Notes: generated by a model from the letters alone, not told the origin. 32,616 nucleotides of DNA from Pseudomonas profundi (GCF_008638305.1 NZ_VTPZ01000019.1:1-32616), one strand, 5' to 3'. Numbered from the stretch's first letter, positions 9,367 to 19,292 are shown. Numbers and translations: made by a program.

Positions 9367-9642
9367 TCACTGAGAGTTTTTGAACTCCAGCGGCGACAAC
9401 CCAGTCCAGCGTTTGGACGCATGGGAAAAACGGGAGGGGTCGGCGTAACCCAGTTCGTCTGCCACTTGTTGCACGCTGATACGGGCTGAGCGCAGCCGCT
9501 GCTGGGCGCTGGAGACCAGCACCTGAACCAGCAGATTGCGCCAGTTGGTGCCCTCCACTTCCAGCGCACACCGCAGGCTTCGATCGGATATGCGCAGAGC
9601 GTAGGCATCTTGCTGGAGTGAGGGAGGCGGAACTGGCTGCAC
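9367..9642 (-). pseudogene. C-terminal remnant of an AraC-family transcriptional regulator
   Basis: The frame encodes the last ~75 residues of an AraC/XylS DNA-binding domain: the second part of helix-turn-helix 1 (ISDRSLRCALEVEGTNW), then ISVQQVADELGYADPSRFSHASKRWTGLSPLEF, the conserved second HTH and C-terminal helix. The N-terminal sensor domain and the start of the first HTH are missing. Upstream the frame continues only to an in-frame TAG near 9688, and the only starts are a GTG at 9642 without a Shine-Dalgarno. The gene therefore looks 5'-truncated, with an intact stop. A 10-C homopolymer lies about 150 bp upstream. Expression as a stand-alone DNA-binding fragment is possible but unlikely. 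Confidence 0.7.
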
Positions 9643-9785
9643 TGCGTGACGACGCGCGCCAAGACCACGCGTGTTCGGAAGGAACTAGGCAGACACCTGC
9701 TTTTCGATTTCAGCACGCCGCCATGCTCCACGATCGACAAGTCAGACCATCCCCGCATCGTCGATCACTACCCGTGCGGGCGGCG

Positions 9786-9795
9786 CCCCCCCCCC
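9786..9795. repeat. Homopolymer of ten C
   Basis: Ten consecutive C residues sit between the AraC remnant and the end of the histidine kinase gene. Such tracts slip in replication and in sequencing. It lies outside any supported coding frame. Confidence 0.9.
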
Positions 9796-9840
9796 TTTAA
9801 CTGATAATCCAACACTGCCCGACCACGAGTGCTCGAAGAG

Positions 9841-11949
9841 TTAGAGCTCAACCTCGCTGCCAAGAGCGTCATTAACGAGCATGCTCGCTACCCGACTCGC
9901 CAACATGTCCAGGGTTAGAGGCTTGGTCAATAGCTGCATGTGAGTGCCCAAAAAGTCGCCCTGAGCCATCGCGCTTTCAGCATAGCCCGTCAGAAACAGC
10001 ACCGGTAGCCGCGGCTGTAGCTGCTGAAGCACTTCAGCAAGCTGACGTCCGTTCATACCTGGCAGCCCGACATCCGTGACCAGCAGATCAACCCGGTCAA
10101 GGGTATGGAAGCGGTGCAGCGCCTCCTCAGCGTCACAGGCTACATATACCCTATAGCCAAGTTCTTCCAGCACCTCCTGATTGATCAGGCGCACCGAATC
10201 GTCATCTTCCACGAGCAGGATCGACTGTCCCCGACCCGACGCTGCGGACTCGGGCGCTACCCGTAAGCCGGAAGCGATTTTGGAGTGCTCGGGCAGGCAA
10301 ATCGAAACAGTCGTACCGACATCCGGAACGCTGTGGATATTAAGGCGACCGTTACTTTGTTTTGCGAAGCCGTACACCATCGACAGACCGAGCCCAGTGC
10401 CCTGCCCTATAGGTTTAGTGGTAAAAAAGGGCTCCATGACCTTATCAAGCATGTTCTCGGAAATGCCGTAGCCCGTGTCCTGGACGTCTATACACACCTG
10501 ACCAAGTGCGGACGACGAAACAGCATCGGACCCGGTGTTGTCATTCAAGAGCCGGGTGCGAATCGACAAAACTCCACCGTGAGGCATGGCATCACGCGCA
10601 TTGATCGCCAGATTCAGAATGGCATTTTCAAGCTGGTTGGCGTCTGCGCAGATCCAGGGTTCCTGACTGCAGAGATCCAGACTCAAGGAGATTCGCTCGG
10701 AAACCGTTCGCTGCAGCAGATCTTTAAGGGCAGCGATGAGCGGGTTGATGGATAATGGCTTGGCGTCCAGCGGTTGACGTCTAGAAAAGGCCAGCAACCT
10801 CTGAGTCAAGGCTGCAGCCCGCTGAGCCGACGTCTGCGCGGCGTCCATAAACCGCGCGACATCATCGACTTTCCCCTTCGCGATACGCATTTTGATCAGA
10901 TCCAGCGCGCTGATCACGCCAGTTAACATGTTATTGAAATCGTGTGCGATTCCACCGGTCAACTGCCCTACCGCCTCCATCTTCAACGACTGCCGGAGCT
11001 GCTCCTCAGCACGTGCTCTTTCATCGCTCTCGGTCCGCAACTTCTCTATCGCAGCGTTGAGTTCACGGGTACGTGCTTGCACCTGGACTTCAAGCTCCTC
11101 GTTGAAGCGTCTCAACGACAGTTCCGCCTGTTTCTCTTCGTTTATGTCGAGAATCACAGACGCTGCGCCGATGATATGTTGGGTATCGTCGTACAAAGGC
11201 ACAGCGCTGACGCGCATCCAGGACTCGCTCTCATTTTCCCGGCTATGGCAGAAGTCGACCCCATTGGCGGGTTCGCCTCTCAGGGCTCTGGCTCCTGGAT
11301 ACATATGCGGCTCGAGCTTTCTTCCTTCCGCGTCGAATGCCGCCCAACGAGCGGCTATGTCTGGCTGTCGGGACGGGATAATGCCCTGCGGAAGATATTG
11401 TCGAAACAAGGGATTGCTGATTACCGCGCGGCCTTCTGCATCCATAAAGCAGATACCGACCGGTACGTTTTCCAGAAGAATCTGCAGGCGGCCGCGCTCT
11501 TCAGCCAACTCGGCCAGGCGGTCACGCATCTCGAATTGCCTTTCGCGCGAACCCCAGGCTGCGTCGACTGCGCTAATCAGCGACGCGGAGCTGAGTGGAC
11601 GCTCAAGCACAATCACGTAACCTGCAGAGGCAGGCAGCCGACGACGCGCTATTTCGGTATCACGCCCTGACCGGCCATTATTTGAGGCCAGCAGGATGAT
11701 GGGTATATCAGACCAACTCGGCTGTTGACTCAGCGCCTCGCCGAGCGCGGCAACGCTTCCCAGAAGCGCTTCCTCCGTCAGGACCACCAAACCCGTCTCA
11801 GCACCTAACGCTGCGGAAAGCGTAGAAAGGTCGTGATGAACGGATACGGAATATTTCTCGCCGAACAGTCTGTTCAGGCTCAGCGTGTCCGCCTTGAACG
11901 GAGCAACGATCGATAATGTTCTGGTTCCTGACTGCCGCTCAATCCTCAC
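9841..11949 (-). CDS. Hybrid sensor histidine kinase partnered with a KaiC-like ATPase
   Basis: A 702-residue soluble kinase with no transmembrane segment. Residues 10-135 look like a receiver fold (SIVAPFKAD, VVLTEEAL, IPIILLAS) without the phospho-acceptor Asp, i.e. a pseudo-receiver. A PAS domain follows (~150-270, ILLENVPVGICFMDAEGRAV), then a coiled coil (~270-320) and HisKA with H336 in GGIAHDFNN. The HATPase has N-box ENAILNLAINARDAMP (441-456), DTGYGI and GTGLGLSMVYG. A C-terminal receiver has EDDD at 581-584, phospho-acceptor D626 in TDVGLPGMNG and a KP motif. The GTG start at 11949 lies inside the end of the KaiC-like gene (11-nt overlap), implying translational coupling. The input signal is unknown; KaiC contact is inferred from coupling. 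Confidence 0.9.
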   Translation of the reverse strand: MRIERQSGTRTLSIVAPFKADTLSLNRLFGEKYSVSVHHDLSTLSAALGAETGLVVLTEEALLGSVAALGEALSQQPSWSDIPIILLASNNGRSGRDTEIARRRLPASAGYVIVLERPLSSASLISAVDAAWGSRERQFEMRDRLAELAEERGRLQILLENVPVGICFMDAEGRAVISNPLFRQYLPQGIIPSRQPDIAARWAAFDAEGRKLEPHMYPGARALRGEPANGVDFCHSRENESESWMRVSAVPLYDDTQHIIGAASVILDINEEKQAELSLRRFNEELEVQVQARTRELNAAIEKLRTESDERARAEEQLRQSLKMEAVGQLTGGIAHDFNNMLTGVISALDLIKMRIAKGKVDDVARFMDAAQTSAQRAAALTQRLLAFSRRQPLDAKPLSINPLIAALKDLLQRTVSERISLSLDLCSQEPWICADANQLENAILNLAINARDAMPHGGVLSIRTRLLNDNTGSDAVSSSALGQVCIDVQDTGYGISENMLDKVMEPFFTTKPIGQGTGLGLSMVYGFAKQSNGRLNIHSVPDVGTTVSICLPEHSKIASGLRVAPESAASGRGQSILLVEDDDSVRLINQEVLEELGYRVYVACDAEEALHRFHTLDRVDLLVTDVGLPGMNGRQLAEVLQQLQPRLPVLFLTGYAESAMAQGDFLGTHMQLLTKPLTLDMLASRVASMLVNDALGSEVEL

Positions 11950-13438
11950 GCTGTCGTTCTTCCATAAGGGGACGGTCCGCCCCGAAATACTCTGGCGTGC
12001 CTGTCAGAACACCGCGAAAATTCGCTAAGGGCTCGCCCACACGCACGCCTTTGGAATCAATTCGAAGCTCCCGGATGGTGTCTTCATGCGCACCGCCTCG
12101 ATGCTTCAACACGGAAACTGCTTTACGCAATCGCCCCTGGGCTTCGAAGAAGCGAATCAGCACCACTGAATCCGCCACGTAGGAGATATTGAGATTACTC
12201 GCCATCGAGCCGACAAGCCCGTGCTGCGGATTGATCAAGAAGGTCACTACACCCAGCTGACTCAGATAGGATAGAAGTTCATGCATTTGCAGGACCAGCT
12301 GCTTCTCCTGGGGCATGGCAGCCATATACCCGTTGAGGCTGTCGACCACAATTATCTTGCAGCCTCGCTCCTCTACCTCGGTACGCACTCTCCAGGCAAA
12401 TTCGCCGGGGGAAATCGCCGCAGGGTTGATTTGCTGGATGACCAGGAGACCATCGGCAATAAACTGGCTAAAACCCAACCCCATGCTGTCAGCCCGGCTT
12501 ATCAGGGTTGCTACCCGCTCATCAAACTGGTAGATCGCGCATCGTTCGCCCCGTCTACAAGCTGCAGCGAGGTACACCAGAGCCAGGGTGGTCTTGCCCG
12601 CTCCCGCTGGGCCGGTAACCAGTGTGCTGGTGCCCCTCAAAGGCCCTCCTGCGAGCAGGTCGTCCAAGGCCTGAATGCCACTCTTCAGCGCCTCACCGGT
12701 AAACTTCACGCTATGACTGGAGGCTATCAAGCGTGGATAGACCTCAAGCCCGCCCTTGCGGATTTCAAAATCATGAAAACCTGCAACAAAATCGACGCCG
12801 CGTAGTTTCTGGATCTGTAGACGCCGGCGTGCCGCACCAAAATCGAGGGTAAGTCTCGCTAGGGTAATAACACCATGACAGAGGCTATGCAGATGATTGT
12901 CACATTCGCCACGCGAGCCGACCATGTCATCCAGTAACAGTACGGTGATATCCCGGCCCGCAAAGTACTGCTTGAGTGCAAGGACCTGGCGCCGATAGCG
13001 CAACGGATCCTGCGCGAGCAGTCGCATCTCGGAAAGACTGTCAAACACAAGCCTTCTGGGTTGCAATGCATCCACGCGCTCTTGAATGAGCTTGATGGTG
13101 TTGCCCAGCTCGGCCTCCCACGGATGCAGGATCGATTGTTCGTAGCTCTCGCCCAACACTTCCGAAGTGGAGGCAAACTCGAACAGGTTGATACCATCCA
13201 GCGACCATCCGTGAGAATGCGCAACGCTCTCCAGTTCCTCGGCCGTCTCGGAAAGCGTGATATAGAGCACCGACTCCCCTGCTGCGACGCCTGCAAGCAG
13301 GAACTGAAGCCCCAATGTCGTCTTGCCCGAGCCGGGCGTCCCTTCCAAAAGGTAAAGCCGATTGCATGGCAATCCACCGTTGAGAACTGAATCGAGTCCG
13401 GTGTTGCCAGACGAGACGATCGGACGTGCTATGGCCAT
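11939..13438 (-). CDS. Two-domain KaiC-like RecA-family ATPase
   Basis: A 499-residue protein with two tandem KaiC/RecA ATPase domains. Walker A motifs are GTPGSGKT (33-40) and GPAGAGKT (276-283); hydrophobic Walker B strands are RRLVFDSLSEM and CKIIVVDSLNGY. Cyanobacterial KaiC autophosphorylates a Ser-Thr pair in its second domain; the equivalent stretch here reads NISYVAD, giving S419 followed by Y420, so only the Ser is retained. The catalytic Glu pair appears as S-E in domain 1 (ITLSETAEEL) and D-E in domain 2 (YQFDERVATL). The start at 13438 is chosen because AGAGG lies 7 nt upstream. No kaiA or kaiB is nearby. The protein probably acts as a signalling ATPase with the overlapping histidine kinase; a timing role is not demonstrated. 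Confidence 0.88.
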   Translation of the reverse strand: MAIARPIVSSGNTGLDSVLNGGLPCNRLYLLEGTPGSGKTTLGLQFLLAGVAAGESVLYITLSETAEELESVAHSHGWSLDGINLFEFASTSEVLGESYEQSILHPWEAELGNTIKLIQERVDALQPRRLVFDSLSEMRLLAQDPLRYRRQVLALKQYFAGRDITVLLLDDMVGSRGECDNHLHSLCHGVITLARLTLDFGAARRRLQIQKLRGVDFVAGFHDFEIRKGGLEVYPRLIASSHSVKFTGEALKSGIQALDDLLAGGPLRGTSTLVTGPAGAGKTTLALVYLAAACRRGERCAIYQFDERVATLISRADSMGLGFSQFIADGLLVIQQINPAAISPGEFAWRVRTEVEERGCKIIVVDSLNGYMAAMPQEKQLVLQMHELLSYLSQLGVVTFLINPQHGLVGSMASNLNISYVADSVVLIRFFEAQGRLRKAVSVLKHRGGAHEDTIRELRIDSKGVRVGEPLANFRGVLTGTPEYFGADRPLMEERQRED

Positions 13439-13623
13439 TCTTTTACCTCTTGCAAGGGGCAGCCCCACCAAGGCGACGTTGCCTTGAGCCGCTAGTATGC
13501 AGCGGGCAATACGGCCCGCCAAATCTATTTCCAGTTCGATACGAGAAAAATGAAGGTAGAACCGGCAGCAGCTGCTCGTCGGAAAGCAGCGCTATCAAAA
13601 CCGGGGCGTCATCAGAGGTGGAC

Positions 13624-13638
13624 GTTCGATGATCGAAC
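13624..13638. promoter_or_regulatory. Perfect 15-bp palindrome upstream of the KaiC-like gene
   Basis: GTTCGAT-G-ATCGAAC lies 186 bp upstream of the KaiC-like start, in the non-coding gap 13439-13710. It has the form of a dimeric regulator site, but I cannot assign a regulator. A second palindrome, GCCCTCGAGGGC, lies at 13689-13700 just past the lipoprotein stop. Confidence 0.3.
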
Positions 13639-13710
13639 AAAAGGCTGAACACACAGGGGATGCGATGCCCGCCGAGGGTGTAGGACACGCCCTCGAGGGC
13701 TCGCCAAAAA

Positions 13711-13965
13711 TCACTGCTGTGGCTGAGAATCTTCCTCTTCGTCGGGCATGGTGACGTCCACGTCCGGCACGGTAACCGTCTTTTCTCGCGTTCCGACATC
13801 AACATCGGCTGCATCAACGTCGTACTCTGGCATATTCCCGCCCTCTGCCTCGACGTCTACATCCGGAAGACTACCTTCCTCAGTCTGTTCCACGTCACAT
13901 GCAGAAAGGCTCAATGCGGCAAATAGCAGAGCGACTGGCGCCATCCCGATTCGTTTGATAATCAT
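13711..13965 (-). CDS. Small acidic lipoprotein with repeated DVDV motifs
   Basis: An 84-residue predicted lipoprotein. The signal peptide ends in lipobox L20-S21-A22-C23, with Asp at +2, which in enterobacteria favours inner-membrane retention. The mature part is strongly acidic and low-complexity, with repeated PDVDV / DVDAADVDV units and a Glu/Asp-rich tail. Similar short proteins of unknown function occur in Pseudomonas. The start at 13965 is chosen because AAGGGG lies 6 nt upstream; an in-frame ATG at 13989 overlaps the preceding gene. It follows that gene closely on the same strand and is probably co-transcribed with it. A role in metal or cation binding would be a guess. Confidence 0.7.
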   Translation of the reverse strand: MIIKRIGMAPVALLFAALSLSACDVEQTEEGSLPDVDVEAEGGNMPEYDVDAADVDVGTREKTVTVPDVDVTMPDEEEDSQPQQ

Positions 13966-13978
13966 ACTGTTCCCCTTA

Positions 13979-14347
13979 TCAGATTTCATCGTTCTGGCTA
14001 TCCAGAACGCACTCTAGTACCGCCAACGGACCGCCGGCGGTGTACTTCCCGGGCACGCGCAAAACGCCGGTATCGTTAGGCTCCAATACCGCCGTGTCAG
14101 TTGTTCTGCGCTGTTCGGGAATAGCCGTGAACTCACATAAGACCCATTCGTTGGTGCGATTAGTAACCTTCACCGCCCGAACGCCTCTGAGATCCACCTC
14201 TTCGGAGGACGTACCTTCAACTCCCAGCGGTTCGACCAGAACATCCAGCCCATTCAATCGAGTTTCGATCTCCAGCGCATGAACCGAACCAGCAGCGGCA
14301 GCAAACAGTCCAGCCACACACGCGAGATATGTTTGTCGGACATTCAT
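13979..14347 (-). CDS. Small secreted protein, Pseudomonas-type periplasmic family
   Basis: A 122-residue protein with a Sec signal peptide (ending near VHA/LEIE). The mature part has the order VKVTNRTNEWVLCEF, PEQRR, AVLEPNDTGVLRV and a second Cys in VLECVLD, suggesting a small beta-sandwich with one disulfide. The layout parallels the secreted protein at 27284-27616 (ANEGIERALCRATF, GPERPPESR, RLDPGEHT, VAISC). Database relatives of that protein are sometimes mislabelled 3-phosphoglycerate kinase; no kinase motif is present here. GGAGA lies about 7 nt before the ATG at 14347. Function unknown. Confidence 0.7.
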   Translation of the reverse strand: MNVRQTYLACVAGLFAAAAGSVHALEIETRLNGLDVLVEPLGVEGTSSEEVDLRGVRAVKVTNRTNEWVLCEFTAIPEQRRTTDTAVLEPNDTGVLRVPGKYTAGGPLAVLECVLDSQNDEI

Positions 14348-14524
14348 CGGACTTCTCCGTAACGATAGCATTCCTTACTTTCGATGAAGTCTGGCGTGTT
14401 AAGTTCGGAGCTTGGTCAGAAGCGATTGAAAGGACGCTGAGCTAGAGGAAGCCAGTCAACGCTGTTCAAAGACGGTTTGCCTTGTTCAGACCGGACAACC
14501 TCTATTCAGGACGGGGCAGGCAAA

Positions 14525-14556
14525 CAAAAAAGGCCGATCATTTCTGATCGGCCTTT
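14525..14556 (-). terminator. Intrinsic terminator after tRNA-Pro
   Basis: The arms AGGCCGATCA and TGATCGGCCT pair perfectly across a 4-nt loop. Reading minus, the stem is followed directly by TTTTTTG. It lies 12 nt past the tRNA and ends the long minus-strand core operon. Confidence 0.92.
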
Positions 14557-14567
14557 CTGTTGAATAT

Positions 14568-14645
<78 letters not shown>

Positions 14646-14700
14646 CGATGCTTCGACGTTGTCTGTTGAAGCGGGTCGAATCATACAATAACTACCTGAA

Positions 14701-14722
14701 ATGAGAAAGGATTTTTTCTCAT
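14701..14722 (-). terminator. AT-rich hairpin between the MerR-type gene and tRNA-Pro
   Basis: ATGAGAAA and TTTCTCAT pair across a 6-nt loop about 17 nt past the regulator stop. The stem is AT-rich and the tail is short, so termination would be weak. Confidence 0.35.
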
Positions 14723-14738
14723 CAAGCAGTTATTTGGG

Positions 14739-15098
14739 TCATGAGGTCTTGAGCACCTGCAGCACTTCTTCAAGCTCTGAAATCGTCTGGCGGATCAGTT
14801 GCTTGTAGTGGGTGACATCTTCCTTGGCTTCATCGCCGGAAAGGCGCTGGCGAGCGCCACCGATGGTAAACCCCTGGTCGTACAGCAAAGCGCGGATCTG
14901 TCGAATCATCAGAACGTCCTGCCGCTGGTAATAGCGTCGGTTACCCCGGCGCTTGACCGGGGATAGCTGCGGAAATTCCTGCTCCCAATACCGCAATACG
15001 TGCGGCTTGACTTCGCAAAGCTCGCTCACTTCACCAATGGTGAAGTAGCGTTTACCAGGTATGGCTGGCAGTTCCTGGTTATGGCTGGGTTCCAGCAT
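14739..15098 (-). CDS. MerR-family transcriptional regulator (ihfA-linked)
   Basis: A 119-residue protein with an N-terminal MerR winged helix ([47 protein letters not shown], ~15-60) and a short C-terminal dimerisation helix ([20 protein letters not shown]). It lacks the Cys ligands of metal-sensing members and any large effector domain. It overlaps the 3' end of ihfA by 20 nt and is translated in the same operon. This gene follows ihfA in Pseudomonas genomes; its regulon is not evident from the sequence. Confidence 0.9.
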   Translation of the reverse strand: MLEPSHNQELPAIPGKRYFTIGEVSELCEVKPHVLRYWEQEFPQLSPVKRRGNRRYYQRQDVLMIRQIRALLYDQGFTIGGARQRLSGDEAKEDVTHYKQLIRQTISELEEVLQVLKTS

Positions 15099-15381
15099 AA
15101 GCTTCTACTCGGGCCTTGAGTTTTTGCCCCGGGCGAAAAGTCACCACGCGACGGGCAGTTATAGGAATCTCTTCACCTGTTTTCGGATTTCGGCCTGGCC
15201 TCTGACGCTTGTCGCGCAGGTCGAAATTGCCGAACCCGGACAACTTGACCTGCTCGTTGCTTTCCAAAGCGTTGCGAATCTCTTCGAAAAACAACTCCAC
15301 GAGCTCCTTGGCTTCACGCTTGTTGAAGCCAAGTTCATCATGGAGACGTTCTGCCATCTCTGCTTTTGTCAGAGCCGTCAT
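15079..15381 (-). CDS. ihfA: Integration host factor subunit alpha
   Basis: The 100-residue DNA-bending protein forms a heterodimer with IhfB in recombination, transcription and nucleoid organisation. Hallmarks are [31 protein letters not shown], the beta-arm [14 protein letters not shown] with its intercalating Pro, and the C-terminal [20 protein letters not shown] lies 7 nt upstream of the ATG, inside the end of pheT, whose stop is 3 nt away. The order pheS-pheT-ihfA is conserved in gammaproteobacteria. Confidence 0.97.
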   Translation of the reverse strand: MTALTKAEMAERLHDELGFNKREAKELVELFFEEIRNALESNEQVKLSGFGNFDLRDKRQRPGRNPKTGEEIPITARRVVTFRPGQKLKARVEAYAGTQP

Positions 15382-15384
15382 AGG

Positions 15385-17766
15385 CTATTTCCTTAGTGTG
15401 GCATTGAATCCTTGCTCCAGGGACTCGAGCACTTCGTCCATGACAGCGTTCACCTCATCATCAGTAAGAGTGCGCGATGAATGCTGTAACGTCAAGCCAA
15501 TGGCCAGGCTTTTGCTATGAGGATCAATGCCCTTACCTTCGTAAACGTCAAACAGCCTGAGGTTGGTAAGGTGCTCGCCAGCAACCGCGCGGATTTTGTT
15601 GAGCAAATCATCCGCCGCGACAGCCTTGTCGACCAGCAGTGCGATGTCCCGGCGAACCTCCGGGAAGCGCGACAGCTCGGCAAATTTTGGCAGACGGCCT
15701 TCGCTGATACCCGCGAGCACCAGTTCAAATACGAACACCGGCGCGTGCAGATCCAGCTTGTCGACCAGCAGCGGATGCAAGGCGCCAAGCCAACCGACGG
15801 TTTGACCATCACGGGTAATTTTTGCCGTCTGGCCGGGGTGCAGTGCGGGATGCTCCGCCGGCTCGAAACGATACGCCGAGCCGCAGCCGCCCTGCCCCAG
15901 CGCCGCCTCCACGTCCCCTTTTACGTCGTGAAAATCGAGTTTGTCGTTACCGTTAGCCCAGCCTTCAGGTTGACGAGCGCCGCAGGCAATCCCGGCCAGC
16001 ACCGGCTGCTGCAACAGCGAACCATCGGTCTGGGGCAGGAAACGCTGGCCGCTTTCAAACAGACGCACCCGCGATTGCTGACGGTTGAGGTTGTATTCGA
16101 CTGCTTTGCACAAACCCGGCCATAGCGATGTACGCATGACCGCCATGTCAGCGGAAATGGGATTGGCCAGGGCAAGAGGCTCAATCTCGGGGTCGAACAG
16201 CTTGTTCAAACCCGGCTCGATGAAGCTGTAAGTGATAGCCTCATGATAGCCACGTGCAACCAGTAGGCGACGCAATGCTGGCAGCTCGCCCTTGGATTCC
16301 GACTTGGCAGCCAGATTCAACGAGGCGGTCGGCGCGGTCGCAGGCAGCCGGTTATAGCCGTACAGACGGGCAAGCTCTTCGATCAGATCCACCTCGATGG
16401 AAATATCGAAGCGATAGCTGGGCACGTCAACCTGCCACTCACCGTTTCCACTGGGTTTGACGTACAGACCCAGACCGCCGAGGTAGGATTCGACATCCCC
16501 GGCGGGCAATTCCATACCCAGCATCTGGGTGATGCGGTCATTGCGCAGCGTGACCTGGCTTAACCTGGGCAAGGTATTTTCATCTACGGCTTCAACAATC
16601 GGGCCCGGCTCACCGCCGACGATCTCGAGGATCAGCGCAGTGGCGCGCTCGATGGCTTCGCGCTGCAAACGCCAGTCGACACCGCGCTCGAAGCGGTGCG
16701 ATGAATCGGTATGCAGACCATAGCCACGTGCCTTGCCGGCAATAGCGATGGTGTCGAAGAAGGCGCTTTCGAGGAACAGATCAGTGGTTTTCTCACTAAC
16801 ACCGCTGTGCTCGCCGCCCATGATACCGGCCATAGCCAGCGGCCGTTCGTGGTCAGCGATGACCAGCGTATCAGCCCGCAACGCAATCTCCTGGCCGTCG
16901 AGCAATACCAGTTTCTCGCCCTCTTCGGCCATGCGAACCCGTATACCGCCGTGAATTTCAGCCAGGTCGAAAGCATGCAGGGGCTGGCCCAGTTCCAGCA
17001 TGACGTAGTTGGTGATGTCGACGACTGCATCGATGCTGCGAATGTCGCTGCGGCGCAGGCGCTCAACCATCCAAAGCGGAGTTGCGCGCGACAAGTCGAC
17101 GTTACGGATGACGCGACCGACATAACGTGGGCACGCCTGGCTCGCGCGCAGCTCAACCGGGCGTGTGTCGTCATTTACCGGCGCGATTGGTTCGATCTGC
17201 GGGCGGGTTACCTGCTCGCCATAGTTGGCCGCGACTTCACGGGCCAGGCCTGCGATAGATAGGCAATCACCGCGGTTGGGTGTCAGGTCGACTTCGATAA
17301 TCGCGTCGTCCAGCCGTAGATACTCGCGCACGTCCTGGCCCACAGTTGCGTCAGCCGGGAGTTCGTACAAACCATCGTGATCATCAGACAGCTTCAGTTC
17401 AGCGGCTGAACAGAGCATGCCGTGTGACTCGACGCCACGCAGCTTGGCTTTCTTGATCTTGAAGTCAGCACCGAGCTGGGCGCCGACCATGGCGAACGGA
17501 ATCTTGATGCCGGGGCGCGCGTTGGGCGCTCCGCACACCACCTGGAATTGCTCGCTACCGCTGCTGACGCTGCATACGCGCAGCTTATCGGCATCCGGAT
17601 GCTGCTCGGTGCTGATAATCTCGCCCACCACCACGCCACTGAACTCACCGGCGGCCGGGGTAACGCTGTCGACTTCAAGCCCGGTCATGGACAGACGGGC
17701 AACCAGTTCGTCGCGGGTTACCTGTGGATTAACCCAGGTACGCAACCACTGTTCACTGAATTTCAT
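15385..17766 (-). CDS. pheT: Phenylalanyl-tRNA synthetase beta subunit
   Basis: A 793-residue subunit of the (alpha-beta)2 synthetase that charges tRNA-Phe; full length for the bacterial family. The domain order is visible: N-terminal EMAP/tRNA-binding-like domain (~40-150, GEIISTEQHPDADKLRVCSV), B3/B4 editing domain (~210-390, including DITNYVMLELGQPLHAFD and SHRFERGVD), B5 (~400-475), catalytic-like core and the C-terminal ferredoxin-fold anticodon-binding domain (FAELSRFPEVRRDIALLVD). AGGAA lies 6 nt before the ATG. It follows pheS by 38 bp. Confidence 0.98.
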   Translation of the reverse strand: MKFSEQWLRTWVNPQVTRDELVARLSMTGLEVDSVTPAAGEFSGVVVGEIISTEQHPDADKLRVCSVSSGSEQFQVVCGAPNARPGIKIPFAMVGAQLGADFKIKKAKLRGVESHGMLCSAAELKLSDDHDGLYELPADATVGQDVREYLRLDDAIIEVDLTPNRGDCLSIAGLAREVAANYGEQVTRPQIEPIAPVNDDTRPVELRASQACPRYVGRVIRNVDLSRATPLWMVERLRRSDIRSIDAVVDITNYVMLELGQPLHAFDLAEIHGGIRVRMAEEGEKLVLLDGQEIALRADTLVIADHERPLAMAGIMGGEHSGVSEKTTDLFLESAFFDTIAIAGKARGYGLHTDSSHRFERGVDWRLQREAIERATALILEIVGGEPGPIVEAVDENTLPRLSQVTLRNDRITQMLGMELPAGDVESYLGGLGLYVKPSGNGEWQVDVPSYRFDISIEVDLIEELARLYGYNRLPATAPTASLNLAAKSESKGELPALRRLLVARGYHEAITYSFIEPGLNKLFDPEIEPLALANPISADMAVMRTSLWPGLCKAVEYNLNRQQSRVRLFESGQRFLPQTDGSLLQQPVLAGIACGARQPEGWANGNDKLDFHDVKGDVEAALGQGGCGSAYRFEPAEHPALHPGQTAKITRDGQTVGWLGALHPLLVDKLDLHAPVFVFELVLAGISEGRLPKFAELSRFPEVRRDIALLVDKAVAADDLLNKIRAVAGEHLTNLRLFDVYEGKGIDPHSKSLAIGLTLQHSSRTLTDDEVNAVMDEVLESLEQGFNATLRK

Positions 17767-17804
17767 TATCTATTCCTGCTGTCAAAGAGTTTGGGTGGCG
17801 GCGA

Positions 17805-19270
<1,466 letters not shown>

Positions 19271-19292
19271 TCTTTATTTCCTCAACCTAGAC

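Noticed and set aside
9078..9758. 226-codon minus-strand frame across the ferritin start and AraC remnant
   Set aside because: It runs out of frame through two better-supported genes, has a composition rich in Arg/Ser/Trp/Cys and shows no family motif.
10892..11670. Two 242-codon plus-strand frames inside the histidine kinase gene
   Set aside because: They are antisense to conserved PAS and HisKA motifs and have shadow-like composition without a ribosome-binding site.
13443..13817. 124-codon minus-strand frame upstream of the KaiC-like gene
   Set aside because: It overlaps the lipoprotein gene out of frame, lacks a ribosome-binding site and shows no family resemblance.
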